Part shown: in pieces, positions 1 through 9,750 of the stretch | Numbering within the stretch: position 1 is the stretch's first letter | Layout: each line of letters opens with the position of its first letter | From: Veillonella sp. T11011-6 | GTDB taxonomy: Bacteria > Bacillota > Negativicutes > Veillonellales > Veillonellaceae | NCBI RefSeq assembly: GCF_002959755.1 | Contig: NZ_PPCW01000004.1 | Coordinates: 558,001-622,000, forward strand | Reading direction: 5' to 3' | Length of the DNA: 64,000 nt | Position numbers and translations under genes: made by a program | The notes under the pieces: generated by a model | Database searches by the model: none | What the model was told of the DNA's origin: nothing | Seen by the model: only the letters and a program-made list of their open reading frames with translations

Positions 1-1
1 C

Positions 2-1660
2 TATATGGTTCATTATGGAAATCATGCAGAGAAACGTAATTTGATTGATGTATTCTTTAATCAAGATCGAGGAATTCTCGTCATTTTAGGATTGATTCCT
101 ATTACATTTATATCCTGGTACATGGGAGATTTCTTCTTGTCCTTGCCATCAATACCGTATCCAAACATCGAAGGAACATGGCCTACGGTAGCTTGGAATA
201 TAGGACTTGTGTCTGCCTCTGTGTTAGGTTTCTATTGGTTCCGCTATGGTGGCACCTTATCTCATGATGATAAACCAGAATGGGATACGATTCCTACAGT
301 GGTAAAAGAGGATATATTCTTTGCTCGTGCTACAGTGCCAGATCTATGTGCTTTAGAAACGGTACTCAAACATCCGCTACGTGATGAATATACAGCATCA
401 CCTGAGGATATTGATGACGCCATACACCGTATTGTTCCTGACAAATACAAAGATTCCTGGCAGGATTTGAGCACACCACTTCATGCATTTAAGCGCGTTG
501 CATCAGGTCCTCGTATTGATAAACCGCAGCATATTTTCTTTATTGTTGGTGAAAGTATCCCTCAATGGTCTCTTGATGAACCTTATAAGGATCTCAATAT
601 TTGTCCTGGTTTATGGGATTTTAAAGATAATCCACATACGGCGCAAGTGCCTAATTTCTTGCCTGCCGGTAATGTATCTCGTCCATCCATTGTAAGTCTA
701 TTATCTGGTGTCTATGATGCGGGTATGGAAATCAATGAACGGGAAGCCTTTTGGCATGAGCCACTGCCGACCTCTTTGGCAGCTCAAATGAAGCGATTAG
801 GCTATGATACGATTTATTGGTATGGTGGTAATGCGTCGTACGGCAACTTTAATCACTTTGGTAAGGCTCAAGGCTTTGATCGCGTGGAAAGCGCTTCTGT
901 TTTCTGTGGTCCCGATGCTCCTAAAACGTGGGTAGGCGTCTATGACCATGTCTTTTTAGAACATATTGAACAGGAAATCAAATCTTTAGAACATCCTACA
1001 TTCCATTTTATTTACACAACATCCAATCATGGCCCTTATAAAATGGAGGATTCCTTATTAGATTATGATCCTGAAAAGGTCATGCCTAACCTTGGAGATG
1101 ATCTGAAATCTAACAAGAAACGTAATAAAGAATTGGCTACCTATCGCTATAGTGATAAGGCGATTTTTAACTTTGTACGTGCTATGAAAGAGGCTTTTCC
1201 TGATAGTTTATTCGTTGTCACCGGTGACCACTCGAATCTATTTGGGTCTCTGAATAATACATCCTTAATTCAACGGGATTATACTTTGCGCGACACATTC
1301 TGTACCGTAGGTCTATTGCAACATCCTGCTTTCACTAAGGACAGTATTACAGCGCCCATTGGCACGCATATGAGCCTCATGCCTACAATCATTGAAGCCA
1401 TTGCACCAAAGGGTTTTGAATATTATTCCATTGTGCCGTCCTTGTTTGAGGAGCAGCCAGAAACTTTAGTTACACCGTACCAGTGGATTACACCGCATAT
1501 GATGGGCGATGTTCGTATGGATTATGGTGAAAGCAACATACCGTCCTATAAACCGGTTGAGCCAATTCGACCTATTAATAATCATGCAGATGATGCACGT
1601 GATTGGACATTGTTGACCATGTGGCTCATTAATCATGAGGACAGTATGAATAAGTCGTAG
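2..1660 (+). CDS. LTA synthase-like sulfatase/alkaline-phosphatase-fold membrane enzyme (5' end outside window)
   Basis: The frame is open to the left edge, so the gene probably begins before the window; the first ATG inside is at 5. Two hydrophobic segments (about residues 22-38 and 63-79, counted from that ATG) precede a soluble domain of the LtaS/sulfatase family. Metal-site motifs are visible: VGES with E183, NHGPY (341-345) and TGDH (406-409). By spacing to E183, the position of the catalytic Thr of LtaS falls on S228 in the SRPS segment, so the nucleophile may be Ser. Family members transfer phosphoglycerol or phosphoethanolamine from phospholipid to a surface glycan at the outer face of the inner membrane; a diderm has no classical LTA, so the acceptor is unknown. 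It lies upstream of glycan genes, separated by 105 bp. Confidence 0.8.
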   Translation, partial: YMVHYGNHAEKRNLIDVFFNQDRGILVILGLIPITFISWYMGDFFLSLPSIPYPNIEGTWPTVAWNIGLVSASVLGFYWFRYGGTLSHDDKPEWDTIPTVVKEDIFFARATVPDLCALETVLKHPLRDEYTASPEDIDDAIHRIVPDKYKDSWQDLSTPLHAFKRVASGPRIDKPQHIFFIVGESIPQWSLDEPYKDLNICPGLWDFKDNPHTAQVPNFLPAGNVSRPSIVSLLSGVYDAGMEINEREAFWHEPLPTSLAAQMKRLGYDTIYWYGGNASYGNFNHFGKAQGFDRVESASVFCGPDAPKTWVGVYDHVFLEHIEQEIKSLEHPTFHFIYTTSNHGPYKMEDSLLDYDPEKVMPNLGDDLKSNKKRNKELATYRYSDKAIFNFVRAMKEAFPDSLFVVTGDHSNLFGSLNNTSLIQRDYTLRDTFCTVGLLQHPAFTKDSITAPIGTHMSLMPTIIEAIAPKGFEYYSIVPSLFEEQPETLVTPYQWITPHMMGDVRMDYGESNIPSYKPVEPIRPINNHADDARDWTLLTMWLINHEDSMNKS

Positions 1661-1679
1661 TATAATTAAACAATGATAT

Positions 1680-1721
1680 CTATTGATGTATATGTAACCA
1701 GTATTTCGTATACATCAATAG
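1680..1721 (+). other. Perfect 13-bp inverted repeat without T-tract
   Basis: Arms at 1680-1692 and 1709-1721 are exact reverse complements with a 16-nt loop, in the gap between the LtaS-like gene and the GT4 gene. There is no T run after it, so it is not a classical terminator; it may be an mRNA stabiliser, a processing site or a protein-binding palindrome. Confidence 0.5.
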
Positions 1722-1765
1722 ATGCTACTCACTGTGTATTGATATGTGTATGATAGGAGGAACCT

Positions 1766-2851
1766 ATGTCTATAATCAATGTTGTAGGCGCCAAAATTTG
1801 GGGTGGTGGCGAACAATATGTATATGATATTTGTAAACAATTACAACAGAGACATAGGACTGCCTATATCTTAGTGGACCAATCGAATGAAGATATGCAA
1901 TCTCGCTATGCTCAAGTGGGACATGTGATGACGGCCAATCTTTATACTCTAAAGGGATTTCTATCTGTTAATGCAGTAGCTAAGCAGGTAAAAGCACAAG
2001 GGATTGATACGATTGTATGCCACTCTGGTAAATATATCTTATTCTGTATTGCCCTTAAGCAGCTAACAGGTGCTAAATTGGTGTTTATTAAACATAATCT
2101 TGTACCTGGTAAAACAGATATGTATCATAGATGGATCAATGCACAAGTGGATGCCTTTGTTTGTGTGTCTAAACTCGTTTATGATGACCTTATGACGCCT
2201 GTTATTAAGGATACTAGCAAATACCATGTTGTACATAATGGTATCGACCCGAACCGATTCCAGTCCTTTTCAGATGTAGTTCCTATGAAATCCAAGGTTA
2301 GAACCTTTGGCTATAGTGCGCGTATTACAGAACGAAAAGGTTTGTATCTAATTTTAAGTGCTCTTGAACAGATTCATCAAAACGATCTAGAAGTTCGATT
2401 GATTATATCTGGGGCTGGTACAGAGGATCAAATTAAAAAACTAACAGACTATATAGAAGCGCATCAAATGCATTCTTATGTTGAATTTATAGGCTTTACA
2501 CGAGATATTGAAGGTTTATATAGATCAATTGATTGCTTACTATTGCCAACAATAACACGGGAGGCCTTTGGTCTTGTTATCTGTGAGGCTATGTATTGCG
2601 GTGTACCAGTTATTACAAGCGGTTCTGGGGCTCAGCGAGAAATCATAGACGATGGAGAATCTGGATTTATTGTAGATCCTCTGAACGAACACACATTACA
2701 ACAGGCTATGGAACATGTGATGAGTGATGATGTAAACTTGCCGAATATCATCACAAAGGCACGACATGTTGTAGAGGAACGATTCATCGTTAATCGTGTA
2801 GCTGATGAATTAGTTACAATTATAGATAATTTACATTCCACTAATCATTGA
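1766..2851 (+). CDS. GT4-family glycosyltransferase
   Basis: 361 residues, a normal length for a GT-B fold glycosyltransferase. The N-terminal half has the glycine-rich acceptor loop IWGGGEQYVYD (residues 11-21). The C-terminal half has the nucleotide-sugar domain with SARITERKG and the family 4 signature EAFGLVICEAM (EX7E) followed by GVPVI and GESGFIVDP. It would add one sugar from a nucleotide donor to a lipid-linked glycan on the cytoplasmic side. The start is set by an AGGAGG ribosome site 6 bp upstream. The sugar specificity cannot be read from sequence. Confidence 0.88.
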   Translation: MSIINVVGAKIWGGGEQYVYDICKQLQQRHRTAYILVDQSNEDMQSRYAQVGHVMTANLYTLKGFLSVNAVAKQVKAQGIDTIVCHSGKYILFCIALKQLTGAKLVFIKHNLVPGKTDMYHRWINAQVDAFVCVSKLVYDDLMTPVIKDTSKYHVVHNGIDPNRFQSFSDVVPMKSKVRTFGYSARITERKGLYLILSALEQIHQNDLEVRLIISGAGTEDQIKKLTDYIEAHQMHSYVEFIGFTRDIEGLYRSIDCLLLPTITREAFGLVICEAMYCGVPVITSGSGAQREIIDDGESGFIVDPLNEHTLQQAMEHVMSDDVNLPNIITKARHVVEERFIVNRVADELVTIIDNLHSTNH

Positions 2852-2888
2852 TATATTTTGTAGTTATATGAGTGGATAGGAGTATGAG

Positions 2889-3833
2889 ATGGGATATTTA
2901 CAAACACAATGGCAGCGAGGCCGTAAGATTTATGGCAAACGTAGTTGGAGAGAAACTAGACGTACTTTCCTTCATACAATGCGCTCTATCCGCAATAAAG
3001 GGGAAATTGAGGCACTAGAGACCTATTTTGCAAACTATACGCCTGATCCAACCTTATTAGACCGTCAAGTTGGTTTATTTGAGTTAATGACACGATTTTT
3101 CTTGTTTAAAAGCTCAACACCACAGGAACGATTAGAGGCTATTGTTAATCATTTTGATTATTTAAAAGATGTATTTACGGATGAAGCGATTCGCGAAATG
3201 TATTCTGTAGATCCAGATAATATTTACGACGATGTTAGTCGTATGAATCGTGGCTTTATCGTATGGGAATCAGAAGACCTTGATATGGTAGCGCGCTTAT
3301 ATTATGGCCCTGGTCAGCGTAAAGAAGGCTTCTTAACCTTGTTACTAACCTTGGGTAAACAAGGCGTATACCATGCTAATTTCCGCTTTGGCAAAGGTTT
3401 TAATGGGGAACCTGCTATGTGGATTGGTACAATTCAAGGCTATAAAGATGGTCTAGATAATGCTAAAACAGTGACTAAAAAGATGTTTGGGTATCGACCA
3501 AAAAACTTTATCATGTTCTTATTACGCCATATTGCAGCCATTTGTAAGGTAGAATCCATTTACGCTGTTTCTGATGAAGGCTTTTACGCAAATACCCACT
3601 TAGTTCGCGGTCACCGTGCTAAGGTAGCTGAGCTAGATCCATTATGGGAGGAATCTGGCGGTGTTGTATGTAGTGATGAACGGTTCTTCAAAATTCCATT
3701 AGAGGAATATCGTAAACCCATTGAAGAGATTAAATCACAAAAACGTAGCCAATATAGAAAACGTTATGAATTACTCGATCAATATGAACAAGAAATTCAA
3801 AATCATGTACGACCATTGTTACGAGTAAAATAA
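2889..3833 (+). CDS. VirK/YbjX family protein (DUF535)
   Basis: 314 residues, soluble, no signal peptide seen. The central part (about 120-290) carries features of the VirK/YbjX family: the GPGQRKEGFLTL segment, GTIQGYKDG, and a C-terminal block with AVSDEGFYAN and RYELLDQYE. In enterobacteria this family is linked to resistance to antimicrobial peptides and to surface-protein and lipid A related phenotypes; the chemical activity is not established. It lies 37 bp after the GT4 gene and 71 bp before the O-antigen ligase-like gene, which suggests an envelope or LPS role here too. Confidence 0.8.
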   Translation: MGYLQTQWQRGRKIYGKRSWRETRRTFLHTMRSIRNKGEIEALETYFANYTPDPTLLDRQVGLFELMTRFFLFKSSTPQERLEAIVNHFDYLKDVFTDEAIREMYSVDPDNIYDDVSRMNRGFIVWESEDLDMVARLYYGPGQRKEGFLTLLLTLGKQGVYHANFRFGKGFNGEPAMWIGTIQGYKDGLDNAKTVTKKMFGYRPKNFIMFLLRHIAAICKVESIYAVSDEGFYANTHLVRGHRAKVAELDPLWEESGGVVCSDERFFKIPLEEYRKPIEEIKSQKRSQYRKRYELLDQYEQEIQNHVRPLLRVK

Positions 3834-3904
3834 TATCTATAAAGGGAATAGATACCACTATGATAGACAGTAGATTGTAACTATGTTGGGAAAAAGGGGT
3901 TAGT

Positions 3905-5104
3905 ATGCAATCTTGGATAATTAAGAATTCTGAAATGGTCCTGACCGTACTCATTTCGCTGATGATATGTACGACACGGTCATCTATGGCATTAGGGAAT
4001 TTACTATATGGCCTCATTATATTGATGACCTTAATAACTTGTTGGTATAGGCGACATGAAATCTCCATACCACAATCGATACGCCAATATGGATGGGCTT
4101 ATTTAGGCATGTTACTATGCGTATTGCCGTCCGCATTAATTAGTAATGATATAGCGGTGACCACAAAATATTTCTTTAATATTTGGGTTTGGAAGGTATT
4201 AGTCATCGTCCCAATTCTGCTATGTATTAAGAGTTCTCGCAAATTATACGCCATATTATCAGTATTTTTTGTGTATATGGGCATCGATGCTATATCGGCC
4301 TTTGCACAATATTTACTGGGCTATAACTTAGGACCAGGAGGTCGTGCAGGTGGTGTTATACACGGCTCTATGATGGGACTAGCCATGTTGTTAACATTGG
4401 CTTTTCCATTAGCATTAATTGCTGCCTATGATAAGAGATTTCCTTCGTATGTAAGAAAATCTGCTGTATTTTCTTTGTTTGGCATGCTATTAGGCATGTG
4501 GGGGAACCAAAGCCGTGGTTCCTGGTTATTTAATGGCATTAATGGTGCGCTCATTACATTGCGCTATTGCTTTGTAAATATTCGCTATGTATTAGTACTA
4601 CTTGTAGCTGTTGTAGGTATAGGATATGCATTTAGTAGCAATCAAGCCTATGTAGCTCGTTTTGAAAGTACTTTTAATATAAGCACAGATGGTTCAAATT
4701 TGGGCCGTATTTATGTATGGGAAGCAGATAAGCAAATGATTATGGACCACCCTGTAACAGGTGTTGGTCCTGGATTATGGCAAAAAACATATCGAGAGCA
4801 CTATAAATTAAAACAAGAAACTCAAGATTTAGGCCATTCTCATAATAATTTATTGCAAATAGCCTCTGAATCTGGTCTATTAGGCCTCGTTGGTTTCTTA
4901 GGATTCTCAATTTTTATGTTCTGTAAATCGTTGAAACACTATGTGAAGACACGAAACCCTTATGATTTATCAATCCTTGTAGGTTTAATTAGTTACTTAT
5001 TCCTATTTGGATCAGTTGATTATACGTGGGGAAATTCATCTGGTATTCGCATGTTTTGGATTGTTATGGGCATCATGATTCAATTGAAAGCAATTGAGAG
5101 TTAA
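3905..5104 (+). CDS. O-antigen ligase/polymerase family membrane protein (Wzy_C)
   Basis: 399 residues with about ten hydrophobic helices and one larger outer loop near residues 250-310. That loop contains GRIYVWEADKQMI, then HPVTGVGPGLW and the LGHSHNNLLQIASESG block. The H-S-H-N-N-x-L motif is the hallmark of the Wzy_C/WaaL superfamily, whose members join lipid-linked glycan to lipid A core or polymerise O-units in the periplasm. A second, more divergent candidate polymerase lies at 16267-17826, so this one is more likely the ligase and the other the polymerase; that split is an inference. Confidence 0.85.
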   Translation: MQSWIIKNSEMVLTVLISLMICTTRSSMALGNLLYGLIILMTLITCWYRRHEISIPQSIRQYGWAYLGMLLCVLPSALISNDIAVTTKYFFNIWVWKVLVIVPILLCIKSSRKLYAILSVFFVYMGIDAISAFAQYLLGYNLGPGGRAGGVIHGSMMGLAMLLTLAFPLALIAAYDKRFPSYVRKSAVFSLFGMLLGMWGNQSRGSWLFNGINGALITLRYCFVNIRYVLVLLVAVVGIGYAFSSNQAYVARFESTFNISTDGSNLGRIYVWEADKQMIMDHPVTGVGPGLWQKTYREHYKLKQETQDLGHSHNNLLQIASESGLLGLVGFLGFSIFMFCKSLKHYVKTRNPYDLSILVGLISYLFLFGSVDYTWGNSSGIRMFWIVMGIMIQLKAIES

Positions 5105-5261
5105 TTGAGAATTGATTGAGAATCACAGGATTATTTAGGAAATATTTACGCATTATTTAATTGATTTTTATGTCTAATTTAAATAGACCCAAAATCTCCA
5201 AAAAACTGCATAAAAGATAGCTAAAATCTATGTTTTTTCATAGTTTTAAACTTTTGAATAT

Positions 5262-5269
5262 GATACAAT
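5262..5269 (+). promoter_or_regulatory. Extended -10 promoter candidate before the glycan operon
   Basis: TGATACAAT (5261-5269) is an extended -10 element (TGn plus TACAAT) with no good -35. Transcription would begin near 5276 and run into the leader terminator at 5309-5351, then into the sugar transferase gene at 5370. Confidence 0.5.
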
Positions 5270-5308
5270 ATATGTAAATATTGGTACATTGTATTCGTAT
5301 GGTTTAGA

Positions 5309-5351
5309 GGTTGTTTTCTTAAAAATTGTATTGAGAAAACAACCTTTTTTT
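5309..5351 (+). terminator. Leader terminator/attenuator in front of the glycan operon
   Basis: An 11-bp perfect stem (5309-5319 with 5334-5344) is followed directly by seven T. It ends only 18 bp before the ATG of the initiating transferase, too close for another promoter between them. It therefore looks like a conditional terminator in the operon leader. It could instead end transcription from the upstream ligase gene. Confidence 0.75.
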
Positions 5352-5369
5352 ATAGTTTGGGGTATTAGT

Positions 5370-6806
5370 ATGAATAGTTCTGGATATAATAATCACAACA
5401 AATTGCTTATTAGCAAAATCATAGTGCTTATAGCAGATTATGTTTCTATTGTGTTAGGCACATTAGCAGCTTATCATTTGCGGTTAAATTTGCCATTTTT
5501 ACCGGTAAGTCCACATTTTAAGGTAGATGAAATCTATGTATATGGCGTTATACCTTTCGTATTCTTAGCTATATTGATTCTAAATAATGCCTATTCTGTA
5601 GTATCTCCGTATTGGGATACTATGAAGAACTTATTCCGCAGCATCACTATTGGCGTAGTTGTATCCATTGTGCTCATGTATACAGGGCACGTAATCAACG
5701 ATGTATCCCGATTATTTGTTGTCTTTGCTTACTTATTCATGTTGATCTTTATCTTTAGCTCCCGTTTTATTGTAGGCAAGATTCTTTCTAAGGCAGGATA
5801 TTTAACGATACCAGTTTTATTAGTTGGTGCAGGTAAAACAGCAGAGCTCGTAAAGAAATCCTTAGATCGCATGCCAATTGCTACGTACAAGATTATTGGT
5901 TATGTAGATGATAATCCTAAATCCTCTGCTATTGCTAAAGAATATCCATGTTTAGGTGCTTTTTCCGATGTTGAACATGTTATCAAAGATACAGGTGTAC
6001 AAACAGTTCTTATTTGTGCACCAGGGTTAGAACCTAAAAAGTTAGTATCTTTGATCAATCGATTGCAATTATTGGTAAAACGAGTAGCCTTTGTGCCTGA
6101 ATTATTTGGTTTGCCCACAAGTAATATTACGGCTCGAGGCATGATGGAAGAGCAAGCCGTTGTATTGCGCGTACAAAATAACTTGGCTCGCAAGTCTAAC
6201 CGCATTATGAAGCGCATATTTGATATTGTAGCTACCGTATGTGGGGGCATCTTGATTTTGCCAATTTTAGCCATTGTAGCCGTACTGATTTATCTAGATT
6301 CTCCAGGGCCTATCGTATTTGGTCATAAGCGCGTTGGCCAAGGTGGTAAAGAATTCCCATGCTATAAATTCCGCTCCATGGTGCCGAATGCACAAGAGGC
6401 ATTAGAGGTATATTTGAAAGAAAATCCTGCAGCCCGTGAGGAATGGGAACGAGATTTCAAATTAAAAGATGATCCTCGTGTTACAAGAATCGGCAAATTC
6501 CTACGTAAAACAAGCCTTGATGAATTACCACAATTGTGGAATGTTCTCGTTGGTGATATGAGCCTCGTAGGTCCTCGTCCTATCGTGCGTGATGAAATCG
6601 TAAAATACGGCGACTATATCAACGACTTTTACCTTGTACCACCAGGGATTACCGGTGTATGGCAAGTTAGTGGTCGTAGCGATACTACCTATGAAGAACG
6701 GGTATTAATGGACTCTTGGTATGTTCATAACTGGTCTGTGTGGATCGATATTGTATATCTATTGAAAACTGTGTTGGCTGTCGTTAAATCGAAAGGGGCT
6801 TATTAG
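5370..6806 (+). CDS. Initiating undecaprenyl-phosphate sugar-1-phosphate transferase (WbaP/WcaJ type)
   Basis: 478 residues from the ATG at 5370. A TTG 27 codons upstream would put the leader terminator inside the gene, so the ATG is preferred. The N-terminal half has four to five membrane helices and a Rossmann-like part ([20 protein letters not shown]). The C-terminal catalytic part has [18 protein letters not shown], the [21 protein letters not shown] region, [11 protein letters not shown] and GVWQVSGRS, the signature of bacterial sugar transferases. It moves a sugar-1-phosphate (often galactose or glucose) from UDP-sugar to undecaprenyl phosphate, the first step of a Wzx/Wzy glycan. It opens the operon running to about 14.8 kb. 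Confidence 0.93.
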   Translation: MNSSGYNNHNKLLISKIIVLIADYVSIVLGTLAAYHLRLNLPFLPVSPHFKVDEIYVYGVIPFVFLAILILNNAYSVVSPYWDTMKNLFRSITIGVVVSIVLMYTGHVINDVSRLFVVFAYLFMLIFIFSSRFIVGKILSKAGYLTIPVLLVGAGKTAELVKKSLDRMPIATYKIIGYVDDNPKSSAIAKEYPCLGAFSDVEHVIKDTGVQTVLICAPGLEPKKLVSLINRLQLLVKRVAFVPELFGLPTSNITARGMMEEQAVVLRVQNNLARKSNRIMKRIFDIVATVCGGILILPILAIVAVLIYLDSPGPIVFGHKRVGQGGKEFPCYKFRSMVPNAQEALEVYLKENPAAREEWERDFKLKDDPRVTRIGKFLRKTSLDELPQLWNVLVGDMSLVGPRPIVRDEIVKYGDYINDFYLVPPGITGVWQVSGRSDTTYEERVLMDSWYVHNWSVWIDIVYLLKTVLAVVKSKGAY

Positions 6807-6815
6807 TCGGGGATT

Positions 6816-7787
6816 ATGAGGGATAGTAGTTTTGATATTATGAAGGGGATTGCAATTTTGCTTGTTGTGTTGGGCCATTCTGTTCCAGACCAAGCAAGTG
6901 CTAGTGGTATTGCTAGTTATCCTTTATATTTGATGCGGACTATAATTTACAGTTTCCATATGCCTGTATTTTTCTTTGTAGCTGGCTATTTTATGCATAT
7001 ACCTTTGAAAGAGGGCTTCCAAAAATTCGTAAAAGATAAAAGTATACGGTTAATGGTTCCTTATTTCACTATTGGTTTATTGTATTTTCCCTTCAAATTA
7101 GCTTTATCAAAATTTGCAAGTCAGCAATTAGACCCACAAGATATATGGAAAATTTTTATTGGTATTAATCCTGATGGCGAACTATGGTTCTTATATTGCT
7201 TGTTCTTTATATCAATTATTATTGCTTTATTGGTTAAACGTGTAAATTTAGGTTTATTAATAATATCTTTCATCATTGGCATGTTATCTGATGTATTAAA
7301 TATCTTTTCTGTACCTATGGTATCAAAGATATTGTACTTCCAATTCTTCTATATCCTAGGCTTATATATAAAGAAATATATGCTATTAGATTATATGAAA
7401 TCCGCAGGAGTAGCCCTTACATCTCTTGTGATTTTTAGTGTAGGTAATTATGCATTACTACATGATATTAATGTGTTTAAAATACTTACTCTTATAACAG
7501 CAGTTTCGGGGATTACTATTACATACTATATAGCTAACCAAATCTCATCTAGAATCGGATTATATAAAACACTTTTGATCTTTTTAGGTACTGTCTCCAT
7601 GGATGTTTATATCTTTAGTGATATTGTTAAAATTCCATTCAGAATTGTACTTTGGTCTAAATTAGGATTGTACTATGAAGCTTTTATTGTGTGCTTCTTA
7701 GCATCTACAATTCTATCTATCTTGATAGGTTATATTTTAAGAAAAAATCATTATTCACGATTGCTATGTCTTGGAATGAAAAAATAA
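6816..7787 (+). CDS. Acyltransferase 3 family membrane protein
   Basis: 323 residues. It starts with the family hallmark DIMKGIAILLVVLGHS (His at about 22), followed by FHMPVFFFVAGYF and around ten hydrophobic segments. These integral membrane enzymes place acetyl or other short acyl groups on sugars of O-antigens and capsules. It begins 9 bp after the stop of the sugar transferase, and the next gene (glf) follows after 10 bp, so the genes are co-transcribed. The acceptor sugar is unknown; galactofuranose made by the next gene is a possible target. Confidence 0.87.
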   Translation: MRDSSFDIMKGIAILLVVLGHSVPDQASASGIASYPLYLMRTIIYSFHMPVFFFVAGYFMHIPLKEGFQKFVKDKSIRLMVPYFTIGLLYFPFKLALSKFASQQLDPQDIWKIFIGINPDGELWFLYCLFFISIIIALLVKRVNLGLLIISFIIGMLSDVLNIFSVPMVSKILYFQFFYILGLYIKKYMLLDYMKSAGVALTSLVIFSVGNYALLHDINVFKILTLITAVSGITITYYIANQISSRIGLYKTLLIFLGTVSMDVYIFSDIVKIPFRIVLWSKLGLYYEAFIVCFLASTILSILIGYILRKNHYSRLLCLGMKK

Positions 7788-7797
7788 GGATATACAT

Positions 7798-8901
7798 ATG
7801 AAAAAACAATTTGATTATTTAGTAGTTGGGGCGGGCCCATTTGGTGCTGTATTTGCCCATGAGGCGCATAAGCGTGGTAAATCTGTACTTGTTATCGATC
7901 GTCGCAGTCATATAGCAGGTAATCTATATTGTGAAAGTAAAGATGATATTAACATTCACGTGTATGGTGCCCATATTTTCCATACATCTTTGAAGCATGT
8001 GTGGGATTATGTTAATCAATTTGCTGAGTTCAATCACTATGTAAATAGCCCTGTAGCAAATTATAAAGGTGAAATGTACAATTTGCCGTTTAATATGAAT
8101 ACATTCTCTAAAATGTGGAATATTCGTACTCCAAAAGAGGCACAGGATATCATTACAAAACAACGGGCTGCTATTACAAGTGAACCAAAGAACTTAGAAG
8201 AGCAAGCCATTAGTCTTGTAGGTACAGATATTTATGAAAAGCTCATCAAAGGATATACGGAAAAACAATGGGGCCGTAAATGTACAGAATTGCCAGCTTT
8301 CATTATTAAACGATTACCAGTTCGTTATACATATGATAATAACTACTTTAATGACCGTTTCCAAGGCATTCCTATGGGCGGTTATACGAAGATGATTGAA
8401 CGCATGTTAGAGGGCATCGAAGTTCGTTTAGGCGTTGACTTCCTTAAACATCGTGATGAATACGAAGCCTTGGCAGATACGATCATCTATACAGGTCCTA
8501 TTGATGAATACTTTGGTTATTCTGAAGGGGTTTTAGAATATCGTGGCCTTCACTTTGAAACAGAACGTCTTGAAGAGGAAAACCATCAAGGCGTTGCCGT
8601 TGTGAACTATACAGAAGGCGAAATTCCTTATACTCGTATCATCGAGCATAAACACTTTGAATTTGGTACACAACCTGTTACATATGTAACTAAAGAATAT
8701 CCAAAAGACTGGAAAATCGGCGAAGAAGCGTATTATCCAGTGAACGATGTAAAGAATTTAGACCTTTACGCAAAATATGTTAAAAAGGCTGAAATGATTT
8801 CCAATGTTATCTTTGGTGGTCGTTTAGGGGAATATAAATATTACGATATGGATAAGGTTATTGCTAGTGCCTTGGCATTAGTAGAAAAAGAGTTAGCCTA
8901 A
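7798..8901 (+). CDS. glf: UDP-galactopyranose mutase
   Basis: 367 residues, the usual length. The N-terminal FAD-binding motif is VVGAGPFGAVFAHE (about residues 9-22), followed by IDRRSHIAGNLY and HVYGAHIFHT, all typical of bacterial UGM. Further family blocks are YTEKQWG, IPMGGYTKM, and GGRLGEYKYYDMD near the C terminus. It converts UDP-galactopyranose to UDP-galactofuranose in the cytoplasm, so the locus glycan should contain Galf. An AAGGAT ribosome site precedes the ATG. Confidence 0.96.
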   Translation: MKKQFDYLVVGAGPFGAVFAHEAHKRGKSVLVIDRRSHIAGNLYCESKDDINIHVYGAHIFHTSLKHVWDYVNQFAEFNHYVNSPVANYKGEMYNLPFNMNTFSKMWNIRTPKEAQDIITKQRAAITSEPKNLEEQAISLVGTDIYEKLIKGYTEKQWGRKCTELPAFIIKRLPVRYTYDNNYFNDRFQGIPMGGYTKMIERMLEGIEVRLGVDFLKHRDEYEALADTIIYTGPIDEYFGYSEGVLEYRGLHFETERLEEENHQGVAVVNYTEGEIPYTRIIEHKHFEFGTQPVTYVTKEYPKDWKIGEEAYYPVNDVKNLDLYAKYVKKAEMISNVIFGGRLGEYKYYDMDKVIASALALVEKELA

Positions 8902-8958
8902 TTTTTCATATGGTAAGTAGATGGACTTGAGAGACAACACTCATGTAGGAGAGTACTA

Positions 8959-9717
8959 GTGAATATTAAGATTTTAGTAGCCACACATAAGCAATATTGG
9001 ATGCCAGAGGACTCCGTATACATGCCAATCCATGTAGGTAGAGAGGGCAAAGCTGATATTGGTTATACCGGCGATCATACAGGGGATAATATTTCCTCAA
9101 AAAATGCAAATTACTGCGAATTGACAGGCCTCTATTGGGCTTGGAAAAACCTTGATGCGGACTATATCGGTCTCGTGCATTATAGACGTTACTTTACGCG
9201 CAAAGAGGTTCGTTCTGTAGAGGATAAAAAGAACCAAATTCTTACAGGAGCGGAATGGGAGAAACTACTTTCAGAATATCCTGTAGTCGTGGCGGATAAG
9301 CGTAAATATTATATTGAATCTAACCGTTCTCACTATAATAATGCTCACCATAGCGATGGCCTTGATGCGGCAGAGCAAATCATCGCTGAGAAATATCCTG
9401 AATATAGTGCTGCTTTCACAAAGGTTTGTAATCGCACTTGGGCGCATATGTTCAATATGTTCGTCATGCGACGCGACCTCTTTGATCAATACTGTGAATG
9501 GATGTTCTCCATCTTGGAGGAAATTGAACATCGCGTTGATATTTCCGATTATGATACATATGAAGCGCGTATCTATGGTTTCGTAAGCGAAATCTTGCTC
9601 GACGTATGGCTTGAAGCCAATAACATTGATTATAAGGAACAAAATGTATCATTTATGGAGCCACAAAACTGGATTAAAAAAGGTGGATTATTCTTGAAAA
9701 GAAAATTCTTTAAATAA
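8959..9717 (+). CDS. DUF4422 glycosyltransferase-like protein
   Basis: 252 residues from a GTG start with a well-placed AGGAGAG site 5 bp upstream. Features of the DUF4422 family are KILVATHK near the N terminus, YTGDHTGDNIS, NYCELTGLYWAWKN and DYIGLVHYRRYF, then MFVMRR and YEARIYGFVSE. The family is common in capsule and O-antigen loci and is regarded as glycosyltransferase-like; biochemical proof is limited. Position directly after glf makes a galactofuranosyl transfer possible, but this is inference. Confidence 0.82.
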   Translation: MNIKILVATHKQYWMPEDSVYMPIHVGREGKADIGYTGDHTGDNISSKNANYCELTGLYWAWKNLDADYIGLVHYRRYFTRKEVRSVEDKKNQILTGAEWEKLLSEYPVVVADKRKYYIESNRSHYNNAHHSDGLDAAEQIIAEKYPEYSAAFTKVCNRTWAHMFNMFVMRRDLFDQYCEWMFSILEEIEHRVDISDYDTYEARIYGFVSEILLDVWLEANNIDYKEQNVSFMEPQNWIKKGGLFLKRKFFK

Positions 9718-9750
9718 TAGACCTATTTGTATTATGGAGGAATTTTTTTG

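Noticed and set aside
5289-5369. Upstream TTG start extending the sugar transferase by 27 residues
   Set aside because: The extension would translate through the leader terminator and adds residues unlike the family; ATG 5370 gives a normal length.
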